Shown: in pieces, positions 9,010 through 21,435 of the stretch
Layout of the letters: each line of letters begins with the position of its first letter
How positions within the stretch are numbered: the stretch's first letter is position 1
From: Streptomyces sp. 11x1
GTDB taxonomy: Bacteria; Actinomycetota; Actinomycetes; Streptomycetales; Streptomycetaceae
Assembly: GCF_032598905.1 (NCBI RefSeq)
Contig: NZ_CP122458.1
Span: 8,519,001-8,583,000 of the forward strand
Length of the DNA stretch: 64,000 bases
Direction of reading: 5' to 3'
Position numbers and translations under genes: made by a program
Notes under the pieces: generated by a model
Told to the model about the DNA's origin: nothing
Database searches by the model: none
Seen by the model: only the letters and a program-made list of their open reading frames with translations

Positions 9010-10812
9010 TCAGCCGCCGTACGCCCCCGACGCGGTCAGCCGCAGGGCCGTGTCGATGAGGGGGACGTGGCTGAACGCCTGCGGGAAGTTGCCGACCTGG
9101 CGCTTGAGCACCGGGTCCCACTCCTCGGCGAGGAGGCCCAGGTCGTTGCGGAGGGAGAGCAGCTTCTCGAAGAGCTTGCGGGCCTCGTCGACCCGGCCGA
9201 TCATCGCCAGGTCGTCGGCCATCCAGAACGAGCAGGCGAGGAACGCGCCCTCGTCGCCCGGCAGCCCGTCCACCCCCTCCTCCTCGCCGGAGGTCGGGTA
9301 GCGCAGGATGAAGCCGTCCGGGGTCGACAGCTCGCGCTGGATCGCCTCGATGGTGCCGATGACCCGCTTGTCGTCCGGCGGCAGGAAGCCCATCTGCGGG
9401 ATCAGCAGCAGCGAGGCGTCCAGTTCCTTCGAGCCGTACGACTGGGTGAAGGTGTTGCGCTCCTTGTCGTAACCCTTCTCACACACGTCCCGGTGGATGT
9501 CGTCGCGCAGCTCGCGCCACTTCTCCAGCGGGCCGTCCGCGTCACCGGACTCGATGAGCTTGATCGTCCGGTCCACCGCGACCCAGGCCATGACCTTGGA
9601 GTGCACGAAGTGGCGGCGCGGTCCGCGCACCTCCCAGATGCCCTCGTCCGGCTCGTCCCAGTGGTCCTCCAGGTAGCGGATCAGCTTCAGCTGGAGGAGC
9701 GAGGCGTAGTCGTTGCGGGCCAGCCCGGTCATGTGGGCCAGGTGCAGTGCCTCGGTGACCTCGCCGTAGACGTCCAGCTGGAGCTGGTGCGCGGCGCCGT
9801 TGCCGACCCGGACCGGCGCGGAGTTCTCGTACCCGGGCAGCCACTCCAGCTCGGCCTCGCCCAGCTCCCGCTCACCGGCGATGCCGTACATGATCTGCAG
9901 GTTCTCCGGGTCGCCGGCGACCGCGCGGAGCAGCCACTCGCGCCAGGCGCGGGCCTCGTCGCGGTAGCCGGTGCGCAGTAGCGAGGAGAGGGTGATGGCC
10001 GCGTCGCGGAGCCAGGTGTAGCGGTAGTCCCAGTTGCGGACGCCGCCGATGTGCTCCGGGAGGGAGGTCGTCGGGGCGGCGACGATGCCGCCGGTCGGGG
10101 CGTACGTCAGGGCCTTGAGCGTGATCAGCGAGCGGACCACGGCCTCGCGGTAGGGGCCGTGGTACGTGCACTGGTCCACCCAGTCGCGCCAGAACTCCTC
10201 CGTGGCCCGCAGCGAGGGCTCGGGCTCCGGCAGCGCCGGGGGCTGCTTGTGCGAGGGCTCCCAGGAGACCGTGAACGCGATCCGGTCGCCCGGTGTCACG
10301 GTGAAGTCGGCGTAGGTGGTCAGAGCCTTGCCGTAGGTCTCGCACTCGGTGTCGAACCACACCGAGTCCGGCCCGGCGACGGCGACCGTGCGCCCCTCGT
10401 GCTTGTGCACCCAGGGCACGACCCGGCCGTACGAGAAACGCATCCGCAGGGCCGAGCGCATCGGCACCCGGCCGCTGACGCCCTCCACGATGCGGATCAG
10501 CTGCGGGGCGCCGTCACGCGGCGGCATGAAGTCCGTCACACGGACCGTGCCGCGCGGGGTGTCCCACTCGGATTCCAGGATCAGCGAGTCGCCGCGGTAC
10601 CGGCGTCGGGAGGCCGTGGGCGGCTCGGCGTCGGCAGCGTGCGCGGGACCCAGTCTCCAGAACCCGTGTTCCTCGGTGCCGAGCAGTCCCGCGAAGACGG
10701 CGTGGGAGTCGAAGCGGGGCAGGCACAGCCAGTCGACCGTGCCGTCCCGGCAGACCAGCGCGGCGGTCTGCATGTCTCCGATGAGTGCGTAGTCTTCGAT
10801 GCGCCCGGCCAC
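9010..10812 (-). CDS. Glycoside hydrolase family 15 protein (trehalase/glucoamylase type)
   Basis: GH15 enzymes hydrolyse alpha-glucosides from the non-reducing end; in mycobacteria and streptomycetes this subgroup includes trehalases. The 600-residue protein starts GRIEDYALIGDMQTAALV and contains DGTVDWLCLPRFDS, RNWDYRYTWLRDAA, and the two catalytic-glutamate segments GDEGAFLACSFW and LLAEEWDP near the C-terminus. There is no signal peptide, so it is cytoplasmic. I place the start at the GTG ending at 10812, because GGAG lies six bases upstream of it. A GTG eight codons further upstream (10836) is an alternative with a weaker site. Confidence 0.9.
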   Translation of the reverse strand: MAGRIEDYALIGDMQTAALVCRDGTVDWLCLPRFDSHAVFAGLLGTEEHGFWRLGPAHAADAEPPTASRRRYRGDSLILESEWDTPRGTVRVTDFMPPRDGAPQLIRIVEGVSGRVPMRSALRMRFSYGRVVPWVHKHEGRTVAVAGPDSVWFDTECETYGKALTTYADFTVTPGDRIAFTVSWEPSHKQPPALPEPEPSLRATEEFWRDWVDQCTYHGPYREAVVRSLITLKALTYAPTGGIVAAPTTSLPEHIGGVRNWDYRYTWLRDAAITLSSLLRTGYRDEARAWREWLLRAVAGDPENLQIMYGIAGERELGEAELEWLPGYENSAPVRVGNGAAHQLQLDVYGEVTEALHLAHMTGLARNDYASLLQLKLIRYLEDHWDEPDEGIWEVRGPRRHFVHSKVMAWVAVDRTIKLIESGDADGPLEKWRELRDDIHRDVCEKGYDKERNTFTQSYGSKELDASLLLIPQMGFLPPDDKRVIGTIEAIQRELSTPDGFILRYPTSGEEEGVDGLPGDEGAFLACSFWMADDLAMIGRVDEARKLFEKLLSLRNDLGLLAEEWDPVLKRQVGNFPQAFSHVPLIDTALRLTASGAYGG

Positions 10813-11387
10813 GTGCAACTCCAGTCGAACGGCCACGTCGTCGCCCCCCGAGGGGCGGTCGCTGTGCGGTGTGCGGTCAAGGGACCCAAGGGATCGACAA
10901 AGGAACCATGTTTCCAGAGTGATCCAAGGGACGGTGTCATGCGATATCGCTCAACGATCCTCAACGCAAATGAGGCGATCGTTGCTCAACGCACTGACGA
11001 GCTCTCATGATTACCGGAGACGGGCGGGGGTGGTGCCGTCGCGCCGGCCGCGCTCGGCAGCGAGTGTCCGAAGAGGATACGACGCACCGGAGGGCTCCGC
11101 GTGCCGCTCCGGGCAACACGGGTGGGCCGAACGGGTGAGCTAATGGTGAAGGTCGGGCGGGATTCGCCGACAGTCGTGCGAGGTCCGTGTCGGCCCGTGC
11201 GCGGAGCGTGGCCGGAAGCGATCGTGTCCCGTCGCTGATACCCTGGTAGCCCGTGGACCGGTGGGCGCCCCAGTCGAAAACTCGCAAGAGGGACCCCCGA
11301 ACCGCAGCGAAGGCACCCCCGACGGATGAGCTCGGGCGGCGGCCGACCCGCACACCGAACCGCGACCACGGGAGCCCCCTCTTGGCC
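10813..11387. other. Noncoding interval between the GH15 gene and pyrG
   Basis: About 575 bases separate the two divergent genes. Open frames here lack start signals and homologous-looking sequence. The motif CTCAACG recurs three times near 10950-10995, and the part from 10900 to 11010 is less GC-rich than the surroundings, as expected for promoters. The segment near 11230-11260 (GATACCCTGGTAGCCC) may contain the pyrG promoter. I see no RNA gene. Confidence 0.4.
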
Positions 11388-13046
<1,659 letters not shown>

Positions 13047-13142
13047 ATCCGAGCGGCGCGAGAGCTGTACGGTGACCGGGGTGCGCGTCTTTCGGGATGT
13101 GTGCCCCGGTTTCTTTTTGCATGTGTGGGAGGGCGAGTCGAC

Positions 13143-13769
13143 ATGACGATCAAGGACACCGCCGAGGAGTGGGAGGTCCGGGCGAGCGAGACCCCGTTCG
13201 TCGGCAAGAAGACCTCCGTGCGCACGGACGACGTGGTCATGCCCGACGGGTCGGTCGTCCGCCGCGACTACCAGGTCCACCCCGGTTCCGTCGCCGTCCT
13301 CGCCGTCGACGACCAGGACCGGGTGCTGGTCATCCGCCAGTACCGCCACCCGGTCCGCGAGCGGCTCTGGGAGATCCCGGCGGGCCTCCTCGACGTGCCC
13401 GGCGAGAACCCGCTGCACGCCGCCCAGCGCGAGCTGTACGAGGAGGCGCACGTCAAGGCGGAGGAGTGGCGGGTGCTCACCGACGTCTACACCACGCCCG
13501 GCGGTTGCGACGAGGCGGTGCGGATCTTCCTGGCCCGGGATCTCTCCGAGGCCGAGGGGCACCGGTTCGAGGTGGAGGACGAGGAGGCCGACATGGAGTT
13601 GGCCCGGGTGCCGCTGGACGAGCTGGTGCGGGGGGTGCTCGCCGGGGAGCTGCACAACAACTGCCTTGTGGTGGGGGTGCTTTCGCTGGTGGCCGCGCGC
13701 GGTGGTGACGGGGTGGAGTCGCTGCGTGCGGCTGAGGCGCCGTGGCCTGCGCGGCCGTTCGAGGTCTAG
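13143..13769 (+). CDS. Nudix hydrolase, ADP-ribose pyrophosphatase type
   Basis: The 208-residue protein resembles the actinobacterial ADP-ribose pyrophosphatases that follow pyrG. It contains IRQYRHPVRERLWEIPAGLL and a Nudix box beginning GLLDVPGENPLHAAQRELYEE. Spacing between the first Gly and Glu is one residue longer than the canonical box, as in Mycobacterium ADP-ribose pyrophosphatase. The box ends EEAHV, so the usual Gly is His. TTPGGCDEAV and the acidic EDEEADMEL are also typical. GGAGGG nine bases upstream supports ATG 13143. The likely reaction is hydrolysis of ADP-ribose to AMP and ribose-5-phosphate. Confidence 0.88.
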   Translation: MTIKDTAEEWEVRASETPFVGKKTSVRTDDVVMPDGSVVRRDYQVHPGSVAVLAVDDQDRVLVIRQYRHPVRERLWEIPAGLLDVPGENPLHAAQRELYEEAHVKAEEWRVLTDVYTTPGGCDEAVRIFLARDLSEAEGHRFEVEDEEADMELARVPLDELVRGVLAGELHNNCLVVGVLSLVAARGGDGVESLRAAEAPWPARPFEV

Positions 13770-14046
13770 GGGCGATTCAGGTCGTGGGTGAGCCGCGGGT
13801 CCGTCGTGGCTTGTCGCGCCCACGCGGCGGAGCCTCATGTCGATACAGCCCCGCGCCCCTGAAAACCCAGGCTCGGCTCTCCTTCACGTTGCCCTCACCG
13901 CACCAGTCGTACGATCTGCTGATCCGATCGAGCGATCTCACCGCCCCGCTCCGCCCGGATCGTCGCAGAGCGTGAACTAGGCTCGGGAAGCGCCCGAACC
14001 GGAGTCCCGGCGGGCTTGCTCGTGCGGTGGGACGGGAGTGTGGCCC

Positions 14047-16146
14047 GTGGCGGATCAGGCGGTGGACCTCGGGGGCGCCCGGGTGTCCGGAACGGGGCGG
14101 CCCCCGGCTGTCGAGGCCGCCCCCACGGACAGTCAGTTCCTGGGCCGTGCAAGAGAGTTGAAGGAGCTTCGGGCCGACATCGACCGGGCCGGGCTCAACA
14201 CCCTCGCGGGCCGCAAGGCCCCCCACGCGCGCGTGCTGCTCGTCGCCGGCCGCCCCGGCTACGGCCGCACCGCGCTAGCCGAGGAACTCGTACGGCAGGT
14301 TACCGATGGTTACCCCGACGGGGTGCTGCGGACCCGGCTCACCGAGCCCGACGGCACTCGGGTCCCGGTCGAGCGCGCGGCGCGGGAACTGCTCGGGGAG
14401 CTGGGGCTGCCGGCGCCGGCCGGGGCCGACGAGGACGACCTCAGCGAGACATTGCGCGAGGCGCTGGCCGACCGCCGGGTGGTGCTCCTGCTCGACGACG
14501 CCGCCGACGCCGAGCAGGTCGACGCGCTGCTGCCGGACACCCCCGACTCCCTGGTCGTCGCGGTCTCCGGAGGGCCGCTGACCGGCATCTCCGACGTCCG
14601 CCCGTGCACCCTGGGCGGATTGGACACCAAGTCCGCCGTGGAGCTGCTGGAACGCTTCAGCGGCTCGGTGCGCATCACCGTGGACCCGTGCTCGGCCGAG
14701 GGGCTCGCCGAGGTGTGCGGGGCCCAGCCCGCCGCGCTGCGGCTCGCCGGGGGCTGGCTGGCCGCCCGGCCCTCCGCCGCCGTCTCCGACCTGGCCAAAC
14801 AGCTGCGCGCCGACGAGGACGACGGCCCGCCGCTCACCAGGATCTTCAAGCTGTCGTACGCCTCGCTGCCGACCACCGCCGCCCGGATGCTGCCCCTCCT
14901 CGCCCTGGCCCCCGCCGGCCTGGTCGATCCGCACGTCGCCTCCGGTCTCGCCGGCTGCTCGGTCGACACGGCACGCAGCACACTGGACGACCTCGCGGCC
15001 CTGGGTTTCCTGCACGAGGTGGACTCGCCGCTGCCGCAGTACGAGGTCCCCGGCTGTCTGCAGCCGCTGCTGCGGACACTCGCCGAGAGCCAGGAGCGGC
15101 CGGGCGAGCTGCAGCTGGCCCGCGCGCGAATGCTGGAGCGGACGGTACGGCTGCTGCAGTCCTGCCGTGCCATCACCGAGACCGACAGCCCGCTGGCCCG
15201 CGAGAAGCTCCTCGCGATGCCCAAGGCGCTGCGGTTCCCGACGCCCCGGGCCGCCGAGGAGTGGCTGCGCGTGCGCCGGCCCGCGCTGCTCGCCGCGGCC
15301 CGGCTCGCGGTCGCCGACGGCGAGCTGGACACCCTCGCCCGGCGTCTGATGTCCCAGCTCGTGCGGGCCCTGGTGGCGCACTTCGGTGCACAGGCCGCGG
15401 CCCCCGACCTGTACGACCTGCACGGGCTGGTCCTCGATGTCGCCGAGCGCCGTGCTCTGCCCCGGGAGCAGGCGGCCGCGCTGCTGAACCTCGGCGACCT
15501 GGACGCCCGGACCGGCCGTACGACGGCGGCACTGGCCCGCTACAGGGCCGCGCTCGACGCCGGACGCCGGGCGAACGACCCGTACGCGACCGGCCGCGCG
15601 ACGGAATCCGTAGGCGCCGCCCACCAGGAGCTGGAGGACTACGACCGGGCCGCGGACTGGTACGGCAGGGCGCTCGCCCAGCGGCTCGCCCGCGACGAGC
15701 GCGAGGACGCCGCCCGGCTGTACGGCCGGATCGCCGCCGTGCACACCTTCGCGGGCCGGTACGGCGAGGCGCTGCGCAACTGGAGCTCGGCGCTCACCGG
15801 CCACCGTCGGCTGGGCGATGTGGCCGGTCAGGCAAGGGCGTTGAGCGAGATGGCACGTGTCCAGGAGTACGCGGGCCGGCCCGAGGAGGCGCTGCGCACC
15901 TGCCAGGAGGCGGCGGAGTGGGCGCGGCGGGCCGACGACGTCCGGCTGCAGGCCGCGATCCAGCTGCGGATCGCCGACACCCTGGAGCGGCTCGGCGACC
16001 CCGCGGCGGCCCGGCTGCACCGGAGAGCCGCCGAGCGACTGCTCGACGACCTCGACGACGGGGTCCCGGCCCCCCAAACCCGCGAGATCGAGCCGGAACA
16101 AGGTGCTAACGCCTGCGAAATCCGTAGTACATCCGCGAAAGATTGA
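14047..16146 (+). CDS. STAND-type NTPase-like protein with C-terminal TPR repeats
   Basis: The 699-residue protein is organised as an AfsR/NB-ARC-like NTPase module followed by TPRs. Residues 31-80 read FLGRARELKELRADID then VLLVAGRPGYGRTALAEEL. The P-loop position (68-75) has Arg in place of the catalytic Lys. Walker B is VVLLLDDAAD (145-154). A winged-helix-like part includes FKLSYASLPTTAARML. From about residue 470 several TPR pairs follow (ALLNLGDLDARTGRTTAALA, ESVGAAHQELEDYDRAADWY). Unlike AfsR it lacks an N-terminal DNA-binding domain. GTG 14047 was picked because GGGAG lies eight bases upstream. Its role is unknown; a regulatory scaffold is the best guess. Confidence 0.8.
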   Translation: MADQAVDLGGARVSGTGRPPAVEAAPTDSQFLGRARELKELRADIDRAGLNTLAGRKAPHARVLLVAGRPGYGRTALAEELVRQVTDGYPDGVLRTRLTEPDGTRVPVERAARELLGELGLPAPAGADEDDLSETLREALADRRVVLLLDDAADAEQVDALLPDTPDSLVVAVSGGPLTGISDVRPCTLGGLDTKSAVELLERFSGSVRITVDPCSAEGLAEVCGAQPAALRLAGGWLAARPSAAVSDLAKQLRADEDDGPPLTRIFKLSYASLPTTAARMLPLLALAPAGLVDPHVASGLAGCSVDTARSTLDDLAALGFLHEVDSPLPQYEVPGCLQPLLRTLAESQERPGELQLARARMLERTVRLLQSCRAITETDSPLAREKLLAMPKALRFPTPRAAEEWLRVRRPALLAAARLAVADGELDTLARRLMSQLVRALVAHFGAQAAAPDLYDLHGLVLDVAERRALPREQAAALLNLGDLDARTGRTTAALARYRAALDAGRRANDPYATGRATESVGAAHQELEDYDRAADWYGRALAQRLARDEREDAARLYGRIAAVHTFAGRYGEALRNWSSALTGHRRLGDVAGQARALSEMARVQEYAGRPEEALRTCQEAAEWARRADDVRLQAAIQLRIADTLERLGDPAAARLHRRAAERLLDDLDDGVPAPQTREIEPEQGANACEIRSTSAKD

Positions 16147-16150
16147 TGCA

Positions 16151-16187
16151 TTGAAAGGCTAGACAGCGGGGATACCTTCATTAGACT
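16151..16187 (+). promoter_or_regulatory. Candidate overlapping promoters for ald
   Basis: TTGAAA (16151-16156) and TACCTT (16173-16178) are separated by 16 bases. A second pair, TAGACA (16160-16165) and TAGACT (16182-16187), has the same spacing. Both fit sigma-HrdB-like patterns loosely and would give a leader of about 130 bases before ald. Confidence 0.35.
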
Positions 16188-16321
16188 GGCTGCGCCGCCG
16201 GTTCTCCTGCGGTGTCTCCCGGTGCGCTCAGATGCGTACGGGTATGTCCTGCATTGCGTGGGCATGTTCCGCCTGTGCGTGCGAGCCCCCACACCCCTCC
16301 GAGCCAAGGACCGTGATCGAC

Positions 16322-17437
16322 GTGAAGGTCGGCATCCCCCGCGAGGTCAAGAACAACGAGTTCCGGGTGGCGATCACCCCCGCCGGTGTGCACGAGCTCG
16401 TGCGCCACGGCCACCAGGTCGTCATCGAGCAGGGCGCCGGAGTCGGCTCCTCGATCCCGGACGCCGAGTACGTCGCCGCCGGCGCCGAGATCCTGGCCAC
16501 GGCCGACGAGGTGTGGGCCGCGGCCGACCTGCTGCTCAAGGTCAAGGAACCGATCGCCGAGGAGTACCACCGCCTGCGCAAGGACCAGACGCTCTTCACC
16601 TACCTGCACCTGGCCGCCTCCAAGGAGTGCACGGACGCCCTCGTCGAGTCGGGCACGACCGCGATCGCGTACGAGACCGTCGAGCTGCCGAACCGCGCGC
16701 TGCCGCTGCTCGCGCCCATGTCCGAGGTCGCGGGCCGGCTCGCCCCCCAGGTCGGCGCGTACCACCTGATGCGGGCCAACGGCGGGCGCGGGGTTCTGCC
16801 CGGCGGTGTGCCGGGCGTGCTGGCCGGGCGGGCCGTCGTCATCGGCGGTGGCGTCTCGGGCTGGAACGCGGCGCAGATCGCCATCGGCATGGGTTTCCAT
16901 GTGACCCTGCTCGACAAGGACATCAACAAGCTCAAGGAAGCCGACAAGATCTTCGGCACGAGGATCCAGACCGTCGTCTCCAACGCCTTCGAGCTGGAGA
17001 AGGCCTGCCTGGAGGCCGACCTCGTCATCGGCGCCGTCCTCATCCCGGGCGCGAAGGCCCCGAAGCTGGTCACCAACGAGCTGGTGTCGCGGATGAAGCC
17101 GGGAAGTGTTCTTGTCGACATTGCGATCGACCAGGGCGGCTGCTTCGAGGACTCCCGGCCCACCACTCACGCGGAGCCGACCTTCCCGGTCCATGCGTCG
17201 GTCTTCTACTGCGTCGCCAACATGCCCGGCGCGGTGCCCAACACCTCGACCTACGCGCTGACCAACGCCACGCTGCCGTACATCGTGGAACTCGCCGACC
17301 ACGGCTGGGCCGAGGCCTCGCGCCGCGACCCGGCGCTGGCCCGGGGGCTCAACACCCATGAGGGCAGGGTCGTTTACCGCGAGGTGGCCGAGGCGCACGG
17401 CCTGGAGCACGTCGAGTTGGCGTCACTGCTCGGCTGA
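16322..17437 (+). CDS. ald: Alanine dehydrogenase
   Basis: Ald interconverts L-alanine and pyruvate plus ammonia with NAD. The 371-residue length equals that of Mycobacterium Ald. Visible signatures are [19 protein letters not shown] at the N-terminus, [22 protein letters not shown], the Rossmann segment [33 protein letters not shown] and the [20 protein letters not shown] signature near residue 300. GTG 16322 gives the family length and is 11 bases after AAGGA; GTG 16313 is in frame but too close to that site. A strong hairpin follows the stop. In Streptomyces ald precedes the second ParA gene, as here. Confidence 0.97.
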   Translation: MKVGIPREVKNNEFRVAITPAGVHELVRHGHQVVIEQGAGVGSSIPDAEYVAAGAEILATADEVWAAADLLLKVKEPIAEEYHRLRKDQTLFTYLHLAASKECTDALVESGTTAIAYETVELPNRALPLLAPMSEVAGRLAPQVGAYHLMRANGGRGVLPGGVPGVLAGRAVVIGGGVSGWNAAQIAIGMGFHVTLLDKDINKLKEADKIFGTRIQTVVSNAFELEKACLEADLVIGAVLIPGAKAPKLVTNELVSRMKPGSVLVDIAIDQGGCFEDSRPTTHAEPTFPVHASVFYCVANMPGAVPNTSTYALTNATLPYIVELADHGWAEASRRDPALARGLNTHEGRVVYREVAEAHGLEHVELASLLG

Positions 17438-17505
17438 CCGGCTGTTTTTAAGTCACCTTTCGGTAAAAGGCGATACGTCAACACAGGTCGTCAACAGCAC
17501 CTTCC

Positions 17506-17536
17506 CGGCCGGATCTTGCCCGACAAGGTCCGGCCG
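17506..17536 (+). terminator. Hairpin terminator after ald
   Basis: Arms 17506-17518 (CGGCCGGATCTTG) and 17524-17536 pair over 13 bp with a single G-T pair, around a five-base loop. It lies 68 bases after the ald stop. There is no T-run, as is usual for Streptomyces terminators. Confidence 0.65.
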
Positions 17537-17797
17537 GATGTGTGTATGGTCACTTTGTGACACTCGCGCAACTCGCCTCGAACGTAACCGTTCGGATGTT
17601 TCGCGCATCGGTGAAACCTGCCGTGCGACGGCCCTACGCCCTTGACAGCCGCATGTTTCATTGCCGACACATCGGGCCGGGTCCGGCGGATTGTGTTGCT
17701 GCGGACCGCCGACACGCCATAGAGTCGCCAACCGTCGGCATGGTGCCACGCTGACCTATCTAGAAGTTTCCTGGTCACCAAGGAGGTAAGACGACTT
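17537..17797 (+). promoter_or_regulatory. Upstream region of the ParA operon with stacked dyads and a promoter
   Basis: The stretch from the ald stop to the ParA start (360 bases) contains no gene. After the terminator there are three dyads: GTCAC-TTT-GTGAC (17549-17561), CGAACG-TAAC-CGTTCG (17579-17594) and GTTTC-N10-GAAAC (17598-17617). A promoter-like pair TTGCTG (17696-17701) and TAGAGT (17720-17725), spaced 18 bases, lies about 70 bases before the GTG. A near-perfect ribosome binding site AGGAGG is at 17781-17786. The dyads are probable protein-binding sites, but the protein is unknown. Confidence 0.5.
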
Positions 17798-18976
17798 GTG
17801 AATGAGTCGACATTTACTCCCGGGGGTGGTCAACCAGGAATGCCTGCGCCGGTCTCGGGCCCCACGGGGTTCGCGGCTGTCGGCTCCGTCGCTGTCCGCA
17901 CCTTCGCAGCCCACCAGAGTCAGCAGCCAGCCGGCCCAACTCCGCCAGCACACCAGAGCATGGATGGCCAACACGTGAACGCCATGGCCGGCGACGGAAG
18001 TGGCGGGGTCCACAACCACTTCGCCGACTACGACGAGCTGCCCGACGGGCACTTCTACGACCCCGACGCCGAGTACGAGCCCGATCCGGAGTACGCGGCG
18101 ACGCTCGCGCCCGACGCGGCCCGTCAGCGCCGCGAGCGGATCGGTCCCACCGGTCGCCCGCTGCCCTACTTCCCGATCCCGGGCCCGCTGACCGACCATG
18201 GTCCCGCGAAGATCATCGCGATGTGCAACCAGAAGGGCGGCGTCGGCAAGACGACGTCGACCATCAACCTGGGTGCCGCGCTCGCGGAGTACGGCCGCCG
18301 GGTCCTGCTCGTCGACTTCGACCCGCAGGGCGCCCTCTCGGTGGGCCTCGGGGTGAACCCGATGGAGCTCGACCTCACGGTCTACAACCTGCTCATGGAG
18401 CGGGGCATGTCGGCCGACGAGGTGCTGCTGAAGACGGCGGTCCCCAACATGGACCTGCTGCCGAGCAACATCGACCTGTCCGCGGCCGAGGTCCAGCTCG
18501 TCTCCGAGGTCGCGCGCGAGTCGACGCTCCAGCGCGCCCTGAAGCCGCTCATGGCCGACTACGACTACATCGTGATCGACTGTCAGCCCTCGCTCGGCCT
18601 GCTCACGGTCAACGCGTTGACCGCCGCGCACAAGGTGATAGTGCCTCTGGAGTGTGAGTTCTTCGCTCTCCGTGGTGTCGCGCTGCTGACCGAGACCATC
18701 GAGAAGGTCCAGGAGCGGCTCAACCCCGAGCTGGAGCTCGACGGCATCCTCGCCACGATGTACGACTCGCGCACCGTGCACAGCCGTGAGGTTCTCGCGC
18801 GGGTCGTCGAGGCGTTCGACGACCACGTCTACCACACGGTCATCGGGCGCACGGTCCGGTTCCCGGAGACCACGGTCGCCGGTGAGCCGATCACCACGTA
18901 CGCCTCCAACTCCGTCGGCGCCGCCGCCTACCGTCAGCTCGCCAGGGAGGTGCTCGCCCGGTGTCACGCCGAGTGA
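17798..18976 (+). CDS. ParA-family ATPase (second chromosomal ParA of Streptomyces)
   Basis: ParA/Soj ATPases move DNA or protein cargo along the nucleoid. The 392-residue protein has a 140-residue Gly/Pro/His and acidic N-terminal extension without recognisable domain, then the deviant Walker A CNQKGGVGKTTSTINLG (residues about 143-159), VLLVDFDPQGALSVGLG, DYIVIDCQPSLGLLTVNAL and EFFALRGVALLTETIEKV. It is not the oriC-linked ParA, because no ParB follows; instead it heads an operon with a small basic protein, scpA and scpB. AGGAGG is 11 bases before GTG 17798. The context suggests a role with the SMC complex. Confidence 0.93.
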   Translation: MNESTFTPGGGQPGMPAPVSGPTGFAAVGSVAVRTFAAHQSQQPAGPTPPAHQSMDGQHVNAMAGDGSGGVHNHFADYDELPDGHFYDPDAEYEPDPEYAATLAPDAARQRRERIGPTGRPLPYFPIPGPLTDHGPAKIIAMCNQKGGVGKTTSTINLGAALAEYGRRVLLVDFDPQGALSVGLGVNPMELDLTVYNLLMERGMSADEVLLKTAVPNMDLLPSNIDLSAAEVQLVSEVARESTLQRALKPLMADYDYIVIDCQPSLGLLTVNALTAAHKVIVPLECEFFALRGVALLTETIEKVQERLNPELELDGILATMYDSRTVHSREVLARVVEAFDDHVYHTVIGRTVRFPETTVAGEPITTYASNSVGAAAYRQLAREVLARCHAE

Positions 18977-19533
18977 GTCTGCCGGGGGCCGACGAACTCT
19001 TCCGTACGACAGGGGGAATGGCGCTGCAGCCGTCCACTCCCCGGCGGGGGGCCAACGGAGAAGCCCGTGTGCCCGCTCCCGCCGGGGAGAGCGACGGGGC
19101 CGCCGGCGCGGAGGACGCGCCGCCGTCCGTGCCCGTGCAGGGCGGTGACGGCGAGGGGTCCGAGCATGTCGCCGCCGACGCCGAGTCCGACGGCGAACAG
19201 CCGCGCAGCCGTGGCGCCGCGGCGGGGGCCGAGCGGGCTGCCGCCGGGCGGCAGCCGAAGCCGCAGGAAGGTTCTGCCGCGGCGCCCCGCAAGCGGGGGC
19301 GGGCCTCCGGGCGCCGGCCCAGCGGCCGGGAGCGGCACGACGAGAAGATCACCGTGTATGTCTCCGCCGAGGAGCTCATGGATCTCGAACACGCGCGGCT
19401 GGTGCTGCGTGGGGAGCATGGGCTGGCGGTCGACCGGGGGCGGATCGTGCGGGAGGCCGTCGCCGTGGTGCTGGCGGATCTGGAGTCCCGTGGAGACGCG
19501 AGCATCCTCGTACGTCGGCTGCGGGGGCGGTAG
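18961..19533 (+). CDS. Small basic protein with RHH-like C-terminus; candidate ParA partner
   Basis: This 190-residue protein overlaps the ParA gene by 16 bases (GGGAGG ten bases before GTG 18961; a second GTG at 18973 would overlap by four). Residues 1-125 are disordered-looking, rich in Gly, Ala, Glu and finally Arg/Lys (APRKRGRASGRRPSGRERH). Residues 128-175 read EKITVYVSAEELMDLEHARL then LAVDRGRIVREAVAVVLADL, a beta strand and two helices arranged as in ribbon-helix-helix DNA-binding domains. I infer a DNA-binding partner for the adjacent ParA, in the manner of plasmid ParA/RHH pairs. No family name is known to me. Confidence 0.75.
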   Translation: MSRRVSLPGADELFRTTGGMALQPSTPRRGANGEARVPAPAGESDGAAGAEDAPPSVPVQGGDGEGSEHVAADAESDGEQPRSRGAAAGAERAAAGRQPKPQEGSAAAPRKRGRASGRRPSGRERHDEKITVYVSAEELMDLEHARLVLRGEHGLAVDRGRIVREAVAVVLADLESRGDASILVRRLRGR

Positions 19534-19536
19534 GGG

Positions 19537-19551
19537 TAGCCTGCCAGGGCT

Positions 19552-19552
<1 letters not shown>
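19537..19552 (+). promoter_or_regulatory. Possible internal leaderless promoter before scpA
   Basis: TAGCCT at 19537-19542 lies nine bases before ATG 19552, and the gene has no convincing Shine-Dalgarno sequence. It could allow transcription of scpA independent of ParA, producing a near-leaderless message. No good -35 element was seen. Confidence 0.3.

Positions 19553-21431
<1,879 letters not shown>

Positions 21432-21435
<4 letters not shown>

Noticed and set aside
17553..17600. CRP-like or parS site interpretation of the ParA upstream dyads
   Set aside because: None of the three dyads matches the streptomycete parS sequence GTTTCACGTGAAAC or a CRP consensus; they are reported only as unidentified dyads.
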